Assembly: GCF_000717745.1 (NCBI RefSeq)
Contig: NZ_JOBH01000001.1
Span: 124,001-188,000, forward strand
DNA length: 64,000 bases
Direction: 5' to 3'
Origin: Streptomyces violens
GTDB taxonomy: Bacteria; Actinomycetota; Actinomycetes; Streptomycetales; Streptomycetaceae
Below are positions 33,958 to 42,192 of the stretch, in pieces; the stretch's first letter is position 1, and every line of letters begins with the position of its first letter. Below the pieces are notes generated by a model that had not been told where the DNA came from, did no database searches, and saw only the letters and a program-made list of their open reading frames with translations. Both the position numbers and the translations under genes were made by a program.

Positions 33958-34362
33958 TCATTCCTCCACACCTCGGATCACGCGGCTTCGCCCCCGGAAC
34001 TCCGCGATGACTTCCCCGCCCCGCTGGACGCTCACGTCGTATATGCCGCTCCGCCCGTATCGCGTGCGCTCCTCGGCCCGCGCCAGGAGGACGTCGCCCT
34101 GCTTGGCCGGGGCCACGAAGGTCACGTCGGCGCCGGCGGCCACGGTCACCGGGCCGTGGCTGTTGCAGGCGCAGGCGAAGGCCGTGTCGGCGAGCAGGAA
34201 GAGGTAGCCGCCGTGGGCGATGCCGTGCCCGTTGACCATGGTTTCGCACACGGTCATGCGCAGCAGGGCCGACCCCTCGGCGGCCTCCAGCAGCTCGATG
34301 CCGAGCCGCTGCGACGCCTGGTCCGCGGCGAACATCCGCTGCGCGGAACCGGAGTTGTCCAC
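33958..34362 (-). CDS. paaI: Hydroxyphenylacetyl-CoA thioesterase PaaI
   Basis: A 134-residue hotdog-fold thioesterase that removes dead-end ring-hydroxylated CoA esters. The family signature NGHGIAHGGYLFLLADTAFA, with the conserved His-Gly-Gly, is near residue 45. The start is the GTG at 34362. It is the first gene of the leftward unit and is divergent from paaN; an ACCGAA-CA-TTCGGT palindrome lies in between. Confidence 0.9.
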   Translation of the reverse strand: MDNSGSAQRMFAADQASQRLGIELLEAAEGSALLRMTVCETMVNGHGIAHGGYLFLLADTAFACACNSHGPVTVAAGADVTFVAPAKQGDVLLARAEERTRYGRSGIYDVSVQRGGEVIAEFRGRSRVIRGVEE

Positions 34363-34388
34363 AGGCCATCAACCACCCTTGCTGCCCG

Positions 34389-34402
34389 ACCGAACATTCG
34401 GT
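34389..34402. promoter_or_regulatory. Probable PaaR operator between paaI and paaN
   Basis: ACCGAA-CA-TTCGGT is a perfect 6-bp inverted repeat in the divergent promoter region. A related sequence occurs before paaA (39333-39352). Confidence 0.7.
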
Positions 34403-34462
34403 TAGCGTTACGACGCGGTTAAACAATCAGCATCTGAAGTGCCTGTCAAGAGGTGGACTGCC

Positions 34463-36220
34463 TTGTCCGAGAGCGTCACTGACCGAGCCACCGACCGATC
34501 CTCCGGTCGCGCCACTGATCGAACCGACTTCTTCCCCCGCCACAAGGACCTGCTGGAGCGCGCCGTCGCCGCGGCCGGTGACCGGGACCACTGGTCGCCG
34601 CACCCCGAGTCGCCGAGCCCGAAGGTGTACGGCCCGGAGGCGGCGCCCGCCGGCGAGGCCGCCTTCCGCGCCCACCTGGGCTCCGCCTTCAAGCTCCCCG
34701 GCCACCCGCAGAGCGGCACGGTCGCCGTCGGTGAGCGCTCTCCGTACGGCCTGCCGCTGGACGTCGACTACCCGCGCATCACGCCCGAGGAGGCGGTGGC
34801 CGCGGCGAAGGCGGCGGCTCCTGCCTGGCGCGCGGCCACGCCGGACGTCCGCGCGGGCGTCGCCGCCGAGATCCTGTCCCGGCTGAACGCCGCGAGTTTC
34901 GAGATCGCGCACGCGGTGCACCACACGACGGGCCAGCCCTTCGTGATGGCGTTCCAGGCGGGCGGGCCGCACGCGCAGGACCGCGGCCTGGAGGCGGTGG
35001 CGTACGCCTGGGCAGAGCAGAAGAAGCTCCCGGCGGTCACGCGCTGGACGAAGCCGCAGCGCAAGGGCGAGCCGCTCGTCATGGAGAAGACCTTCACCCC
35101 CGTGGGACGAGGGGTGAACCTGCTCATCGCGTGCAACACCTTCCCCACGTGGAACGGCTATCCGGGCCTCTTCGCCGGCCTGGTCACGGGCAATCCCGTG
35201 ATCGTCAAGCCGCACGCGGGCGCCGTGCTCCCGCTGGCCATCACGGTCCGGATCGCCCGCGAGGTGCTGGCCGAGGCCGGCTTCGACCCGGACGTGGTCC
35301 TCCTCGCCGCCGAGACCGCCGACCAGCGCACCGCCGCCGAGCTGGCGCTCCACCCGGACGTCCGGGTCGTGGACTTCACCGGCTCCAAGGAATTCGGCAA
35401 CTGGCTGGAGGACCACGCCCGCCAGGCCGTCGTCTACACGGAGAAGGCCGGCCTGAACACCGTCGTGCTGGACTCCACCGACGACTACAAGGGCCTGCTG
35501 CGCAACCTCGCCTTCGCCCTCTCCCTGTACAGCGGCCAGATGTGCACCACCCCGCAGAACCTTCTGGTGCCGCGCGACGGCATCCGTACGGACCAGGGCA
35601 CCCGTACCGCCGCGGAGTTCGGCGAGGACCTGGCGGCCGCGCTGGACAAGCTGCTGGGCGACCCGGAGCGGGCGGCGGGCACGCTCGGCGCGCTCGTCAA
35701 CGACGGGGTGCGCGCACGCCTGTCCGAGGCGGCGGGCCTGGGCCAGGCTGTGCACCCCTCGGCGACCGTCGACCACCCCGAGTACGACGGCGCCACGCTG
35801 AGCACGCCGCACGTCGCGCTGCTGGACGCGGCCGCCGACGCGGGGACTTACACCCGCGAGTGGTTCGGCCCCGTCTCGTTCGTGATCGCCACCGACTCCA
35901 CGGAGCACAGCCTGCGGCTCTTCACCGAGACGGTCCGGGCGCACGGCGCGCTCACCGCCACCGTGCATGCCACCGGCGAGGACGTCCTGGAGGCCGCCCG
36001 GGCCGCCGCTCTGGAGGCCGGCGTCCACCTCTCCGAGAACCTCACCGGCGCGGTCTTCCCCAACCAGACCGCCGCGTTCAGCGACTTCCACGGCAGCGCG
36101 GCGAATCCGGCGGCCTCCGCCACGCTCACCGACTCGGCCTTCATCACCGGCCGGTTCGACGTGCTCCAGTCCCGCCGCCACGTGGCCCCCGAAGCGGCCA
36201 CCGCCACCGAGGAGAGCTGA
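34463..36220 (+). CDS. paaN: Phenylacetic acid degradation protein PaaN (aldehyde dehydrogenase type)
   Basis: A ~585-residue aldehyde dehydrogenase superfamily protein that acts on the ring-opening product of the epoxide/oxepin-CoA route. Recognisable segments are NTFPTWNGYPGLFAGLVTGN, VDFTGSKEFGNWL, YTEKAGLNTVVLDS and the catalytic Cys in SGQMCTTPQNLLVPRDG. The start chosen is the TTG at 34463, six bases after AGAGGTGG; an in-frame GTG at 34439 has no ribosome binding site. It is divergent from paaI and heads paaN-thiolase-hydratase-dehydrogenase. No MaoC-type hydratase domain is fused, so the PaaZ hydratase step needs another gene. Confidence 0.87.
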   Translation: MSESVTDRATDRSSGRATDRTDFFPRHKDLLERAVAAAGDRDHWSPHPESPSPKVYGPEAAPAGEAAFRAHLGSAFKLPGHPQSGTVAVGERSPYGLPLDVDYPRITPEEAVAAAKAAAPAWRAATPDVRAGVAAEILSRLNAASFEIAHAVHHTTGQPFVMAFQAGGPHAQDRGLEAVAYAWAEQKKLPAVTRWTKPQRKGEPLVMEKTFTPVGRGVNLLIACNTFPTWNGYPGLFAGLVTGNPVIVKPHAGAVLPLAITVRIAREVLAEAGFDPDVVLLAAETADQRTAAELALHPDVRVVDFTGSKEFGNWLEDHARQAVVYTEKAGLNTVVLDSTDDYKGLLRNLAFALSLYSGQMCTTPQNLLVPRDGIRTDQGTRTAAEFGEDLAAALDKLLGDPERAAGTLGALVNDGVRARLSEAAGLGQAVHPSATVDHPEYDGATLSTPHVALLDAAADAGTYTREWFGPVSFVIATDSTEHSLRLFTETVRAHGALTATVHATGEDVLEAARAAALEAGVHLSENLTGAVFPNQTAAFSDFHGSAANPAASATLTDSAFITGRFDVLQSRRHVAPEAATATEES

Positions 36221-36221
36221 C

Positions 36222-37460
36222 GTGTCCGACGAGGTCTATCTGGTCGACGGCGCCCGTACGCCGCAGGGCCGGTACGGCGGCGCGCTGGCCTCCGTACGCC
36301 CCGACGATCTGGCCGCCCTGGTGGTCGGCGAGGCGGTGCGCCGCGCCGGCGCCCCGGCCGAGGCGGTCGACGAGGTCATACTCGGCGCGGCCAACCAGGC
36401 CGGCGAGGACAACCGCGACGTGGCGCGGATGGCCGTACTGCTGGCCGGCCTGCCGCACAGCGTCCCCGGGTACACCGTCAACCGGCTGTGCGCGTCCGGT
36501 CTGACCGCCGTCGCCTCGGCCGCGCAGGCCATCAGGGCGGGCGAGGCGGACCTGGTCGTGGCGGGCGGCGTGGAGTCGATGACCCGCGCGCCCTGGGTGA
36601 TGGCCAAGCCCGGCACCCCCTGGGCGAAGCCGGGCGAGGTGCACGACACGTCGCTGGGCTGGCGGTTCACCAACCCGAAGTTCACCTCCGCCGACCGCGG
36701 GACAGCCGGGTCCGGCCCCGAGACGGCCAAGACGACGCTCTCCATGGGCGAGACCGCCGAGGAGGTCGCGGCGCTCGACGGCATCACGCGGGCCGAGTCC
36801 GACGCCTTCGCGCTCCGCAGCCATCAGCGGGCGGTCGCCGCGCAGGAGGCCGGGCACTTCGACCGGGAGATCGTTCCGGTACCGGTCAAGGGTGGCCGGC
36901 AGGGCGCGGACGGCGAGGTGACCCGTGACGAGGGCCCGCGCCCCGGCACGACCCTCGACAAGCTCGGCACACTGCGGACGATCTTCCGTGCGGACGGCGT
37001 CGTCACCGCCGGTTCCTCCTCGCCGCTCTCCGACGGCGCGGCCGCGCTGCTGGTGGCGAGCGCCGAGGCAGTGCGGCGGTACGGCCTGACGCCCCGCGCC
37101 CGCATCGTCACCTCCGCCTCGGCGGGCCTCCAGCCGAACCTCATGGGCCTGGGCCCGGTGCCGGCCACGGAGAAGGCGCTGGCCCGCGCGGACTGGAAGA
37201 TCTCCGACCTGGGCGCGATCGAGCTGAACGAAGCCTTCGCCGCCCAGTCCCTGGCCGTCACCCGGCGGCTCGGCCTGGACGAGGACAAGGTCAACGCCGA
37301 CGGCGGCGCCATCGCGCTCGGCCACCCCCTCGGCTGTTCCGGCGCCCGCATCCTGCTGACGCTCCTGGGCCGCCTGGAGCGCGAGGACGCCCATCGGGGC
37401 CTGGCCACGCTGTGCGTCGGTGTGGGACAGGGGGTCGCGATGCTGGTGGAGCGGATATGA
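36222..37460 (+). CDS. paaJ: Acetyl-CoA acyltransferase (thiolase), PaaJ-like
   Basis: A 412-residue thiolase. The nucleophilic Cys lies in VNRLCASGLTAVASAAQAI, and the C-terminal active site in GGAIALGHPLGCSGARIL and CVGVGQGVA. In this context it should cleave 3-oxoadipyl-CoA to acetyl-CoA and succinyl-CoA, and probably the earlier dehydro-form. The GTG at 36222 starts one base after the paaN stop, with GGAG upstream; its own stop overlaps the next start as ATGA. Symbol assigned by context. Confidence 0.87.
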   Translation: MSDEVYLVDGARTPQGRYGGALASVRPDDLAALVVGEAVRRAGAPAEAVDEVILGAANQAGEDNRDVARMAVLLAGLPHSVPGYTVNRLCASGLTAVASAAQAIRAGEADLVVAGGVESMTRAPWVMAKPGTPWAKPGEVHDTSLGWRFTNPKFTSADRGTAGSGPETAKTTLSMGETAEEVAALDGITRAESDAFALRSHQRAVAAQEAGHFDREIVPVPVKGGRQGADGEVTRDEGPRPGTTLDKLGTLRTIFRADGVVTAGSSSPLSDGAAALLVASAEAVRRYGLTPRARIVTSASAGLQPNLMGLGPVPATEKALARADWKISDLGAIELNEAFAAQSLAVTRRLGLDEDKVNADGGAIALGHPLGCSGARILLTLLGRLEREDAHRGLATLCVGVGQGVAMLVERI

Positions 37461-38350
37461 GCGAGCCGACAGGGGCCGGGAGGACCGGCACGGCGGCGAC
37501 CGCGGACCGTACGGCGGCCGATACGGGCGGCGCAGGCGCCACGACCGCTGCGGTGGTGGACGCGGCGTACGAGACGCTGCGCGTCGAGGAGCGGGACGAC
37601 CGGGTCGTGGTGACCCTGTACCGGCCCGAGGCGCGCAACGCGATCAGCGGACGGATGATCTCCGAGCTGCACGCCGTCTGCGACCTGCTGGAGCGCGACC
37701 CGAGGCTGCTGCTGCTCACCGGGCACGGCGGCGTGTTCGCGGGCGGCGCGGACATCGCCGAGCTGCTGCGCCGCAGCCGGGACGACGCACTGCGCGGCAT
37801 CAACAGCCGACTGTTCGAGCGGGTACGACGGCTGCCGATGCCGACGCTGGCCGCGGTGGACGGCTGGGCGCTGGGCGGCGGCGCGGAGCTGAGTTACGCC
37901 TGCGACCTCCGGATCGCCGGGCCGGACGCGGTGTTCGGGAACCCGGAGCCGGGGCTGGGCATCCTCGCCGCGGCCGGCGCGTCCTGGCGGCTGCCCGAGC
38001 TGGTCGGCGAGTCGATCGCCAAGCAAGTGCTGCTCGCCGGGCGGAACTTGGACGCGTCCGCGGCACTCGCCGCGGGCCTGGTCATGGAGGTCGTACCGGC
38101 CGACGAGCTGCTGGAGCGGGCACATGCCGTACTGGACCGCATGGCGCGCTCCTCGGCGACAGCACTGCGGCTGACCAAGCTCGTGGTGGACGCGCCCGGC
38201 GCGCATCCGGTCGCCGACGACCTCGCCCAGGCGGTGCTCTTCGAGGGGCAGGACAAGAAGGACCGGATGACGCGCTTCTTGGAAAAGAGGGGCTCGGAAA
38301 AGAGAGGCCCGGTGCAGAAGGGCCCGGAGAAGAAGGGGGAGCGGTCATGA
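37457..38350 (+). CDS. Enoyl-CoA hydratase/isomerase (PaaF/PaaG-like)
   Basis: A 297-residue crotonase-fold protein. The oxyanion-hole segments are LTGHGGVFAGGADIAEL and WALGGGAELSYACDLRIAG, and the Glu-containing NPEPGLGILAAAGASWRLP follows. In this pathway it could be PaaF (hydratase) or PaaG (ring isomerase); only one such gene is present here, so the other activity must come from elsewhere or from dual use. Residues 1-35 are an Ala/Thr-rich extension and the C-terminus ends in a four-fold five-residue basic repeat (EKRGS, EKRGP, VQKGP, EKKGE). Both ends overlap neighbours as ATGA. Confidence 0.85.
   Translation: MSEPTGAGRTGTAATADRTAADTGGAGATTAAVVDAAYETLRVEERDDRVVVTLYRPEARNAISGRMISELHAVCDLLERDPRLLLLTGHGGVFAGGADIAELLRRSRDDALRGINSRLFERVRRLPMPTLAAVDGWALGGGAELSYACDLRIAGPDAVFGNPEPGLGILAAAGASWRLPELVGESIAKQVLLAGRNLDASAALAAGLVMEVVPADELLERAHAVLDRMARSSATALRLTKLVVDAPGAHPVADDLAQAVLFEGQDKKDRMTRFLEKRGSEKRGPVQKGPEKKGERS
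38281..38340 (+). repeat. 15-bp x 4 in-frame tandem repeat at the hydratase C-terminus
   Basis: Four consecutive 15-base units (38281, 38296, 38311, 38326) of the form GGAAAAGAGRGGCYC encode four five-residue basic repeats at the very end of the enoyl-CoA hydratase gene. Confidence 0.85.
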
Positions 38351-39228
38351 GCGCGGCAGCGAAGGAGGCCGGGGCGAGCGCCGCTCCGGTGGCGGTGGGT
38401 GTGATCGGGGGCGGGCGGATGGGCGCCGGCATAGCCCAGTCGTTCGCGGCGGCCGGCTCGCGGGTCACGGTCGTCGAGAGCGGCGCCGACGCCGCGGCAG
38501 CCGCGCTGGACCGGGTGGCGACCGGGCTCGCGCGCGCCGCCGAGCGCGGCAAGCTCGCCGAGCCGGCGGAGACCGTACTGGCCCGGGTCGCCACGGCCGC
38601 CTCTCCCGGAGAGCTGCCCGCCGGCATCGAGCTGGTCGTCGAGGCCGTGCCGGAGGACGCCGCGCTCAAGGCGAAGCTGCTGGCCGCGGCCGAGCAGGCG
38701 GTCTCCGACGACACCGTGCTGGCGACGAACACCAGCTCCCTGTCGGTCACCGAGCTCGGCGCCGCGCTCCGGCGCCCCGCCCGTTTCCTCGGCATGCACT
38801 TCTTCAACCCCGTCCCCGCCTCGGCGCTGATCGAGCTGGTCGTCGCCCCGGAGACCGCGGACGCCACGCTGGAGTCGGCGCTGGCCTGGACGCACGCGCT
38901 CGGCAAGACCGACGTCGTGGTCAAGGACTCCCCCGGCTTCGCCAGCAGCCGGCTGGGGCTGGCGCTCGGCCTGGAGGCGGTGCGGATGGTCGAGGAGGGC
39001 GTGGCGGAGCCCGCCGCGATCGACGCCGCGATGAGCCTGGGGTACAAGCATCCGATGGGCCCGCTGAGGCTGACCGACCTGGTCGGCCTGGACGTCCGTC
39101 TCGCTATAGCGGAGTACTTGCAGGCCACGCTGGGCGAGCGGTTCGCGCCGCCCGCGCTGCTCCGCGAAAAGGTCGCCCGCGGCGAGCTGGGCCGCAAGAC
39201 GGGGCAGGGGTTCTACACATGGGAGTGA
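38347..39228 (+). CDS. paaH: 3-hydroxyacyl-CoA dehydrogenase
   Basis: A 293-residue NAD-dependent dehydrogenase that oxidises 3-hydroxyadipyl-CoA to 3-oxoadipyl-CoA in the paa pathway. The Rossmann motif VGVIGGGRMGAGIAQSFAAAG is at the N-terminus; the catalytic His lies in RFLGMHFFNPVP, and KDSPGFASSRLGLALGLEAVRM, GYKHPMGPLRLTDLVGLD and GELGRKTGQGFYTWE complete the family pattern. Start overlaps the hydratase stop as ATGA. It is the last gene of the paaN unit; a 137-base gap with its own operator separates it from paaA. Confidence 0.92.
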   Translation: MSAAAKEAGASAAPVAVGVIGGGRMGAGIAQSFAAAGSRVTVVESGADAAAAALDRVATGLARAAERGKLAEPAETVLARVATAASPGELPAGIELVVEAVPEDAALKAKLLAAAEQAVSDDTVLATNTSSLSVTELGAALRRPARFLGMHFFNPVPASALIELVVAPETADATLESALAWTHALGKTDVVVKDSPGFASSRLGLALGLEAVRMVEEGVAEPAAIDAAMSLGYKHPMGPLRLTDLVGLDVRLAIAEYLQATLGERFAPPALLREKVARGELGRKTGQGFYTWE

Positions 39229-39332
39229 GCTCCTTCGGAGAGCGCCGGCACCGCGGCCGCCCCGTCTTCGAACGCCGCTGAACGATTCACCGCCCCCTCT
39301 TGCCATACACGCCGGAATACACGAGACTGAGT

Positions 39333-39352
39333 AACCGAACGAACGGTCGGTT
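39333..39352. promoter_or_regulatory. Probable PaaR operator upstream of paaA
   Basis: AACCGA and TCGGTT form an inverted repeat around ACGAACGG, giving two overlapping ACCGAAC-type half-sites. It lies 14 bases before the paaA ATG and resembles the site at 34389-34402. Confidence 0.65.
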
Positions 39353-39365
39353 GGGAAGGATGGAC

Positions 39366-40364
39366 ATGCCAAGCTCTGCATCCTCGTCACCGGGCGACAC
39401 CGCGGCGGCGCCGCCCCGGGAGCCCGATCTCCAGGCGCACTTCGACCGCACGATCGCCCGTGACCAGCGCGTCGAGCCGCGGGACTGGATGCCGGAGGGG
39501 TACCGCAGGACGCTGATCCGGCAGATCGCCCAGCACGCCCACTCCGAGATCATCGGCATGCAGCCGGAGGGCGCGTGGATCACACGTGCCCCGTCGCTGC
39601 GCCGCAAGGCGATCCTCTTCGCGAAGGTCCAGGACGAGGCCGGCCACGGCCTGTACCTGTACTCCGCGGCCGAGACCCTGGGCGCGGACCGCGACGACCT
39701 GACCGACCGGCTGATCGAGGGCCGGCAGAAGTACTCCTCGATCTTCAACTACCCCACCCCGACCTTCGCCGACGTCGGCGTGATCGGCTGGTTCGTGGAC
39801 GGCGCCGCGATCTGCAACCAGGTCCCGCTGTGCCGCAGTTCGTACGGCCCGTACGCGCGGGCCATGGTGCGGGTCTGCAAGGAGGAGTCGTTCCACCAGC
39901 GGCAGGGCTATGAGCTGCTGCGGACGATGATGACGGGCACGCAGGCGCAGCGCGACATGGTGCAGGACGCGGTGGACCGCTGGTGGTGGCCGTCCCTGAT
40001 GATGTTCGGCCCGCCGGACGACGACTCGCCGAACTCCGCGCAGTCGATGGCCTGGCGCATCAAGCGCCACTCCAACGACGAGCTGCGGCAGAAGTTCGTC
40101 GACATGACCGTGCCGCAGGCCGAGAAGCTCGGCGTCACCCTCCCCGACCCCGAGCTGAAGTGGAACGAGGAGCGCGGTCACCACGACTTCGGCACCCCCG
40201 ACTTCAGCGAGCTGATGCGGGTCATCAAGGGCGACGGGCCGTGCAACGCCGAGCGGATGGCCCGGCGCCGTACGGCCCACGAGGAAGGCGCCTGGGTGCG
40301 CGAAGCAGCGGCGGCCCATGCGGCCAAGCAGGCCCGCCGGGAAGAGAAGGAGCGCGCGGCATGA
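39366..40364 (+). CDS. paaA: Phenylacetyl-CoA 1,2-epoxidase subunit PaaA
   Basis: A 332-residue catalytic di-iron subunit of the multicomponent epoxidase that converts phenylacetyl-CoA to the ring 1,2-epoxide. Ferritin-like ExxH ligands are visible in [13 protein letters not shown] and [15 protein letters not shown], with the first helix in [18 protein letters not shown]-type ends and [14 protein letters not shown] are typical. The ATG at 39366 suits GGAAGGA five bases upstream; an ATG at 39360 is too close to it. The stop overlaps paaB as ATGA. Confidence 0.95.
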   Translation: MPSSASSSPGDTAAAPPREPDLQAHFDRTIARDQRVEPRDWMPEGYRRTLIRQIAQHAHSEIIGMQPEGAWITRAPSLRRKAILFAKVQDEAGHGLYLYSAAETLGADRDDLTDRLIEGRQKYSSIFNYPTPTFADVGVIGWFVDGAAICNQVPLCRSSYGPYARAMVRVCKEESFHQRQGYELLRTMMTGTQAQRDMVQDAVDRWWWPSLMMFGPPDDDSPNSAQSMAWRIKRHSNDELRQKFVDMTVPQAEKLGVTLPDPELKWNEERGHHDFGTPDFSELMRVIKGDGPCNAERMARRRTAHEEGAWVREAAAAHAAKQARREEKERAA

Positions 40365-40678
40365 GCGAGACCCGAGGCCAGGCCCACGACCACCCCAAGG
40401 GCCAGTGGCCGCTGTACGAGATCTTCGTACGCAGCAAGCGCGGCCTGAACCATGTGCACGTCGGGTCGCTCCGCGCCGCCGACGACCGGATGGCGCTCAC
40501 GCACGCCCGCGACCTCTACACCCGGCGCAACGAAGGCGTCTCCCTCTGGGCCGTGCGCAGCGAGCACATCGTCGCGTCCACGCCCGACGAGAAGGACCCG
40601 TTCTTCGAGCCCAGCGGCGACAAGGTCTACCGCCACCCGACCTTCTACGACATCCCGGCGGACGTCCCGCACATCTAG
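40361..40678 (+). CDS. paaB: Epoxidase subunit PaaB
   Basis: A 105-residue subunit needed for the PaaABCE complex and thought to bridge or regulate subunit contacts. The family core is [41 protein letters not shown] and [12 protein letters not shown]. The ATG overlaps the paaA stop as ATGA. It is followed by a 72-base spacer with a run of AGGA motifs before paaC, the only real gap in the paaABCDE unit. Confidence 0.95.
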   Translation: MSETRGQAHDHPKGQWPLYEIFVRSKRGLNHVHVGSLRAADDRMALTHARDLYTRRNEGVSLWAVRSEHIVASTPDEKDPFFEPSGDKVYRHPTFYDIPADVPHI

Positions 40679-40694
40679 CCCGCCGGCCCGCGAT

Positions 40695-40750
40695 CAGGAT
40701 CCGACCAGGAGCAGCAGGACCAGCAGGAACAGGACCAGGAGCAGCTAGGA
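40695..40750 (+). repeat. Array of seven AGGA (Shine-Dalgarno-like) motifs before paaC
   Basis: Seven AGGA tetramers occur in 56 bases, and the 12-mer GACCAGGAGCAG occurs exactly twice (40703-40714 and 40733-40744). The last strong one, AGGAG at 40737-40741, is correctly spaced for the paaC ATG at 40751. Confidence 0.75.
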
Positions 40751-41641
40751 ATGGCAGCCGACATGAGTGACGCCCGCGAAGCGGCCGACGATCACGTGTA
40801 CCTCTCGCTGGCCGACGGCGACGAGGGCGACGCCCGCTGGGCCTTCGGCACGGGCTTCGCCGACCCGCTGCACGGCGTGCCGACGGCGCTGCCCGAGGGC
40901 GTGGACGCGGCCGCGCTGGCCGCGGTCTGCGTGGCCCTCGGGGACGACGCGCTGATCGGCGCGCAGCGGCTCGCCGAGTGGTGCACCCGCGCCCCCGAGC
41001 TGGAGGAGGAGATGGCGCTCGCCAACATCGGCCTCGACCTGCTCGGCCAGGCCCGGCTGCTGTACTCCCGCGCCGGGCAGGCCGACGGCACGGGCCGCGG
41101 CGAGGACGCGTACGCCTACTTCCGCGACGCGGCGGACTTCCGCAACGTACGCCTGGCGGAGCTGCCCCGCGGCGACTTCGCGTGCTGCGTCGGACGGCTG
41201 CTGACGCTGTCCGCGTGGCGGCTGGCCCTGTTCGAGCGGCTGGCCGGCTGTGCCGACCCGGTGCTGGCGGCGGTGGCCGCGAAGGGCGTCAAGGAGCTGA
41301 CGTACCACCGGCAGTACGCGGCGGAGTGGGTCGTCCGGCTCGGCGACGGCACGGAGGAGTCGCACCGCCGGATGCAGGCCGCCTGGACGGAGCTCGCCCC
41401 CTGGCTGGACGAGCTGTACGCGGACCGGACCGCCGAGGGCTTCGGCGCGCCCGCCGAGGAGGTCGCCGAGGCCACCCGCGCGGTGCTCGCACAGGTGGCC
41501 GAGGCCGCCGGGCTGAGTACTCCCGCGCAGGTCACGGCCGTACCGGGCGCGGGCCGGGACGGTGACCGCACGGAGCACCTGGCGCCGCTCCTCGACGAGC
41601 TGCAGGGCCTCGCCCGCGCCCACCCGGAAGCCGCGTGGTGA
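40751..41641 (+). CDS. paaC: Epoxidase structural subunit PaaC
   Basis: A 296-residue ferritin-like partner of PaaA that lacks catalytic iron in this family. Typical stretches are DDHVYLSLADGD, IGAQRLAEWCTRAPELEEEMALANIGLDLLGQARLLY, FRNVRLAELPRGDFACCVGRLL and KELTYHRQYAAEWVVRLGDGTEESHRRM. The ATG at 40751 follows AGGAGCAGCTAGGA; a second ATG at 40763 is possible. It ends overlapping paaD. Confidence 0.93.
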   Translation: MAADMSDAREAADDHVYLSLADGDEGDARWAFGTGFADPLHGVPTALPEGVDAAALAAVCVALGDDALIGAQRLAEWCTRAPELEEEMALANIGLDLLGQARLLYSRAGQADGTGRGEDAYAYFRDAADFRNVRLAELPRGDFACCVGRLLTLSAWRLALFERLAGCADPVLAAVAAKGVKELTYHRQYAAEWVVRLGDGTEESHRRMQAAWTELAPWLDELYADRTAEGFGAPAEEVAEATRAVLAQVAEAAGLSTPAQVTAVPGAGRDGDRTEHLAPLLDELQGLARAHPEAAW

Positions 41642-42192
41642 CGATGGCCGCGACTCTGCACGCCCTCCACGACGACGGCGCCGCGCCGGAGACCGCCGCG
41701 ACCCGCGCCCGGCGGATCGCCTCCGAGGTCGTCGACCCCGAGCTGCCCATGGTCACCCTCGCCGAGCTGGGCGTCCTGCGCGGCGTCGAGGTGGCGCCGG
41801 ACGGCTCGGTCACCGCGACCATGACCCCGACCTACTCGGGCTGCCCGGCCATGGCCGAGATGCGGGCCACGCTCGCGGCCCGGCTGCGCGCCGCCGGGTA
41901 CGCGGATGTCCGTATCGAAACGGTGCTGGACCCGCCGTGGACGACGGACTGGATCTCCGAGGAGGGCCGCCGCAAGCTCGCCGAGCACGGCATCGCGCCG
42001 CCCGGCCCCGCCCCGCGCCGCACCGGAGGCCCGGTCCTGCTGGACCTGTCACCGACCCGCCGGGCCGTGCCCTGCCCGCGCTGCGGCTCCGCCGACACCG
42101 AGGAGCTCTCCCGCTTCGGCGCCACCTCCTGCCGGGCGCTGCGCCGCTGCCGCAGCTGCCGGGAACCGTACGAGCACGTCAAGGAGATCTGA
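41638..42192 (+). CDS. paaD: PaaD, MIP18/DUF59 maturation factor of the epoxidase
   Basis: A 184-residue protein of the MIP18/SufT family, thought to help assemble the Fe-S cluster of PaaE. DPELPMVTLAELGVLRGV and PTYSGCPAMAEMRATL mark the DUF59 part; a C-terminal zinc-ribbon-like CPRCGS...CRSC pair follows. The GTG at 41638 overlaps the paaC stop as GTGA; an in-frame GTG three bases earlier is also possible. Its stop overlaps paaE by one base (TGATG). Confidence 0.92.
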   Translation: MTMAATLHALHDDGAAPETAATRARRIASEVVDPELPMVTLAELGVLRGVEVAPDGSVTATMTPTYSGCPAMAEMRATLAARLRAAGYADVRIETVLDPPWTTDWISEEGRRKLAEHGIAPPGPAPRRTGGPVLLDLSPTRRAVPCPRCGSADTEELSRFGATSCRALRRCRSCREPYEHVKEI

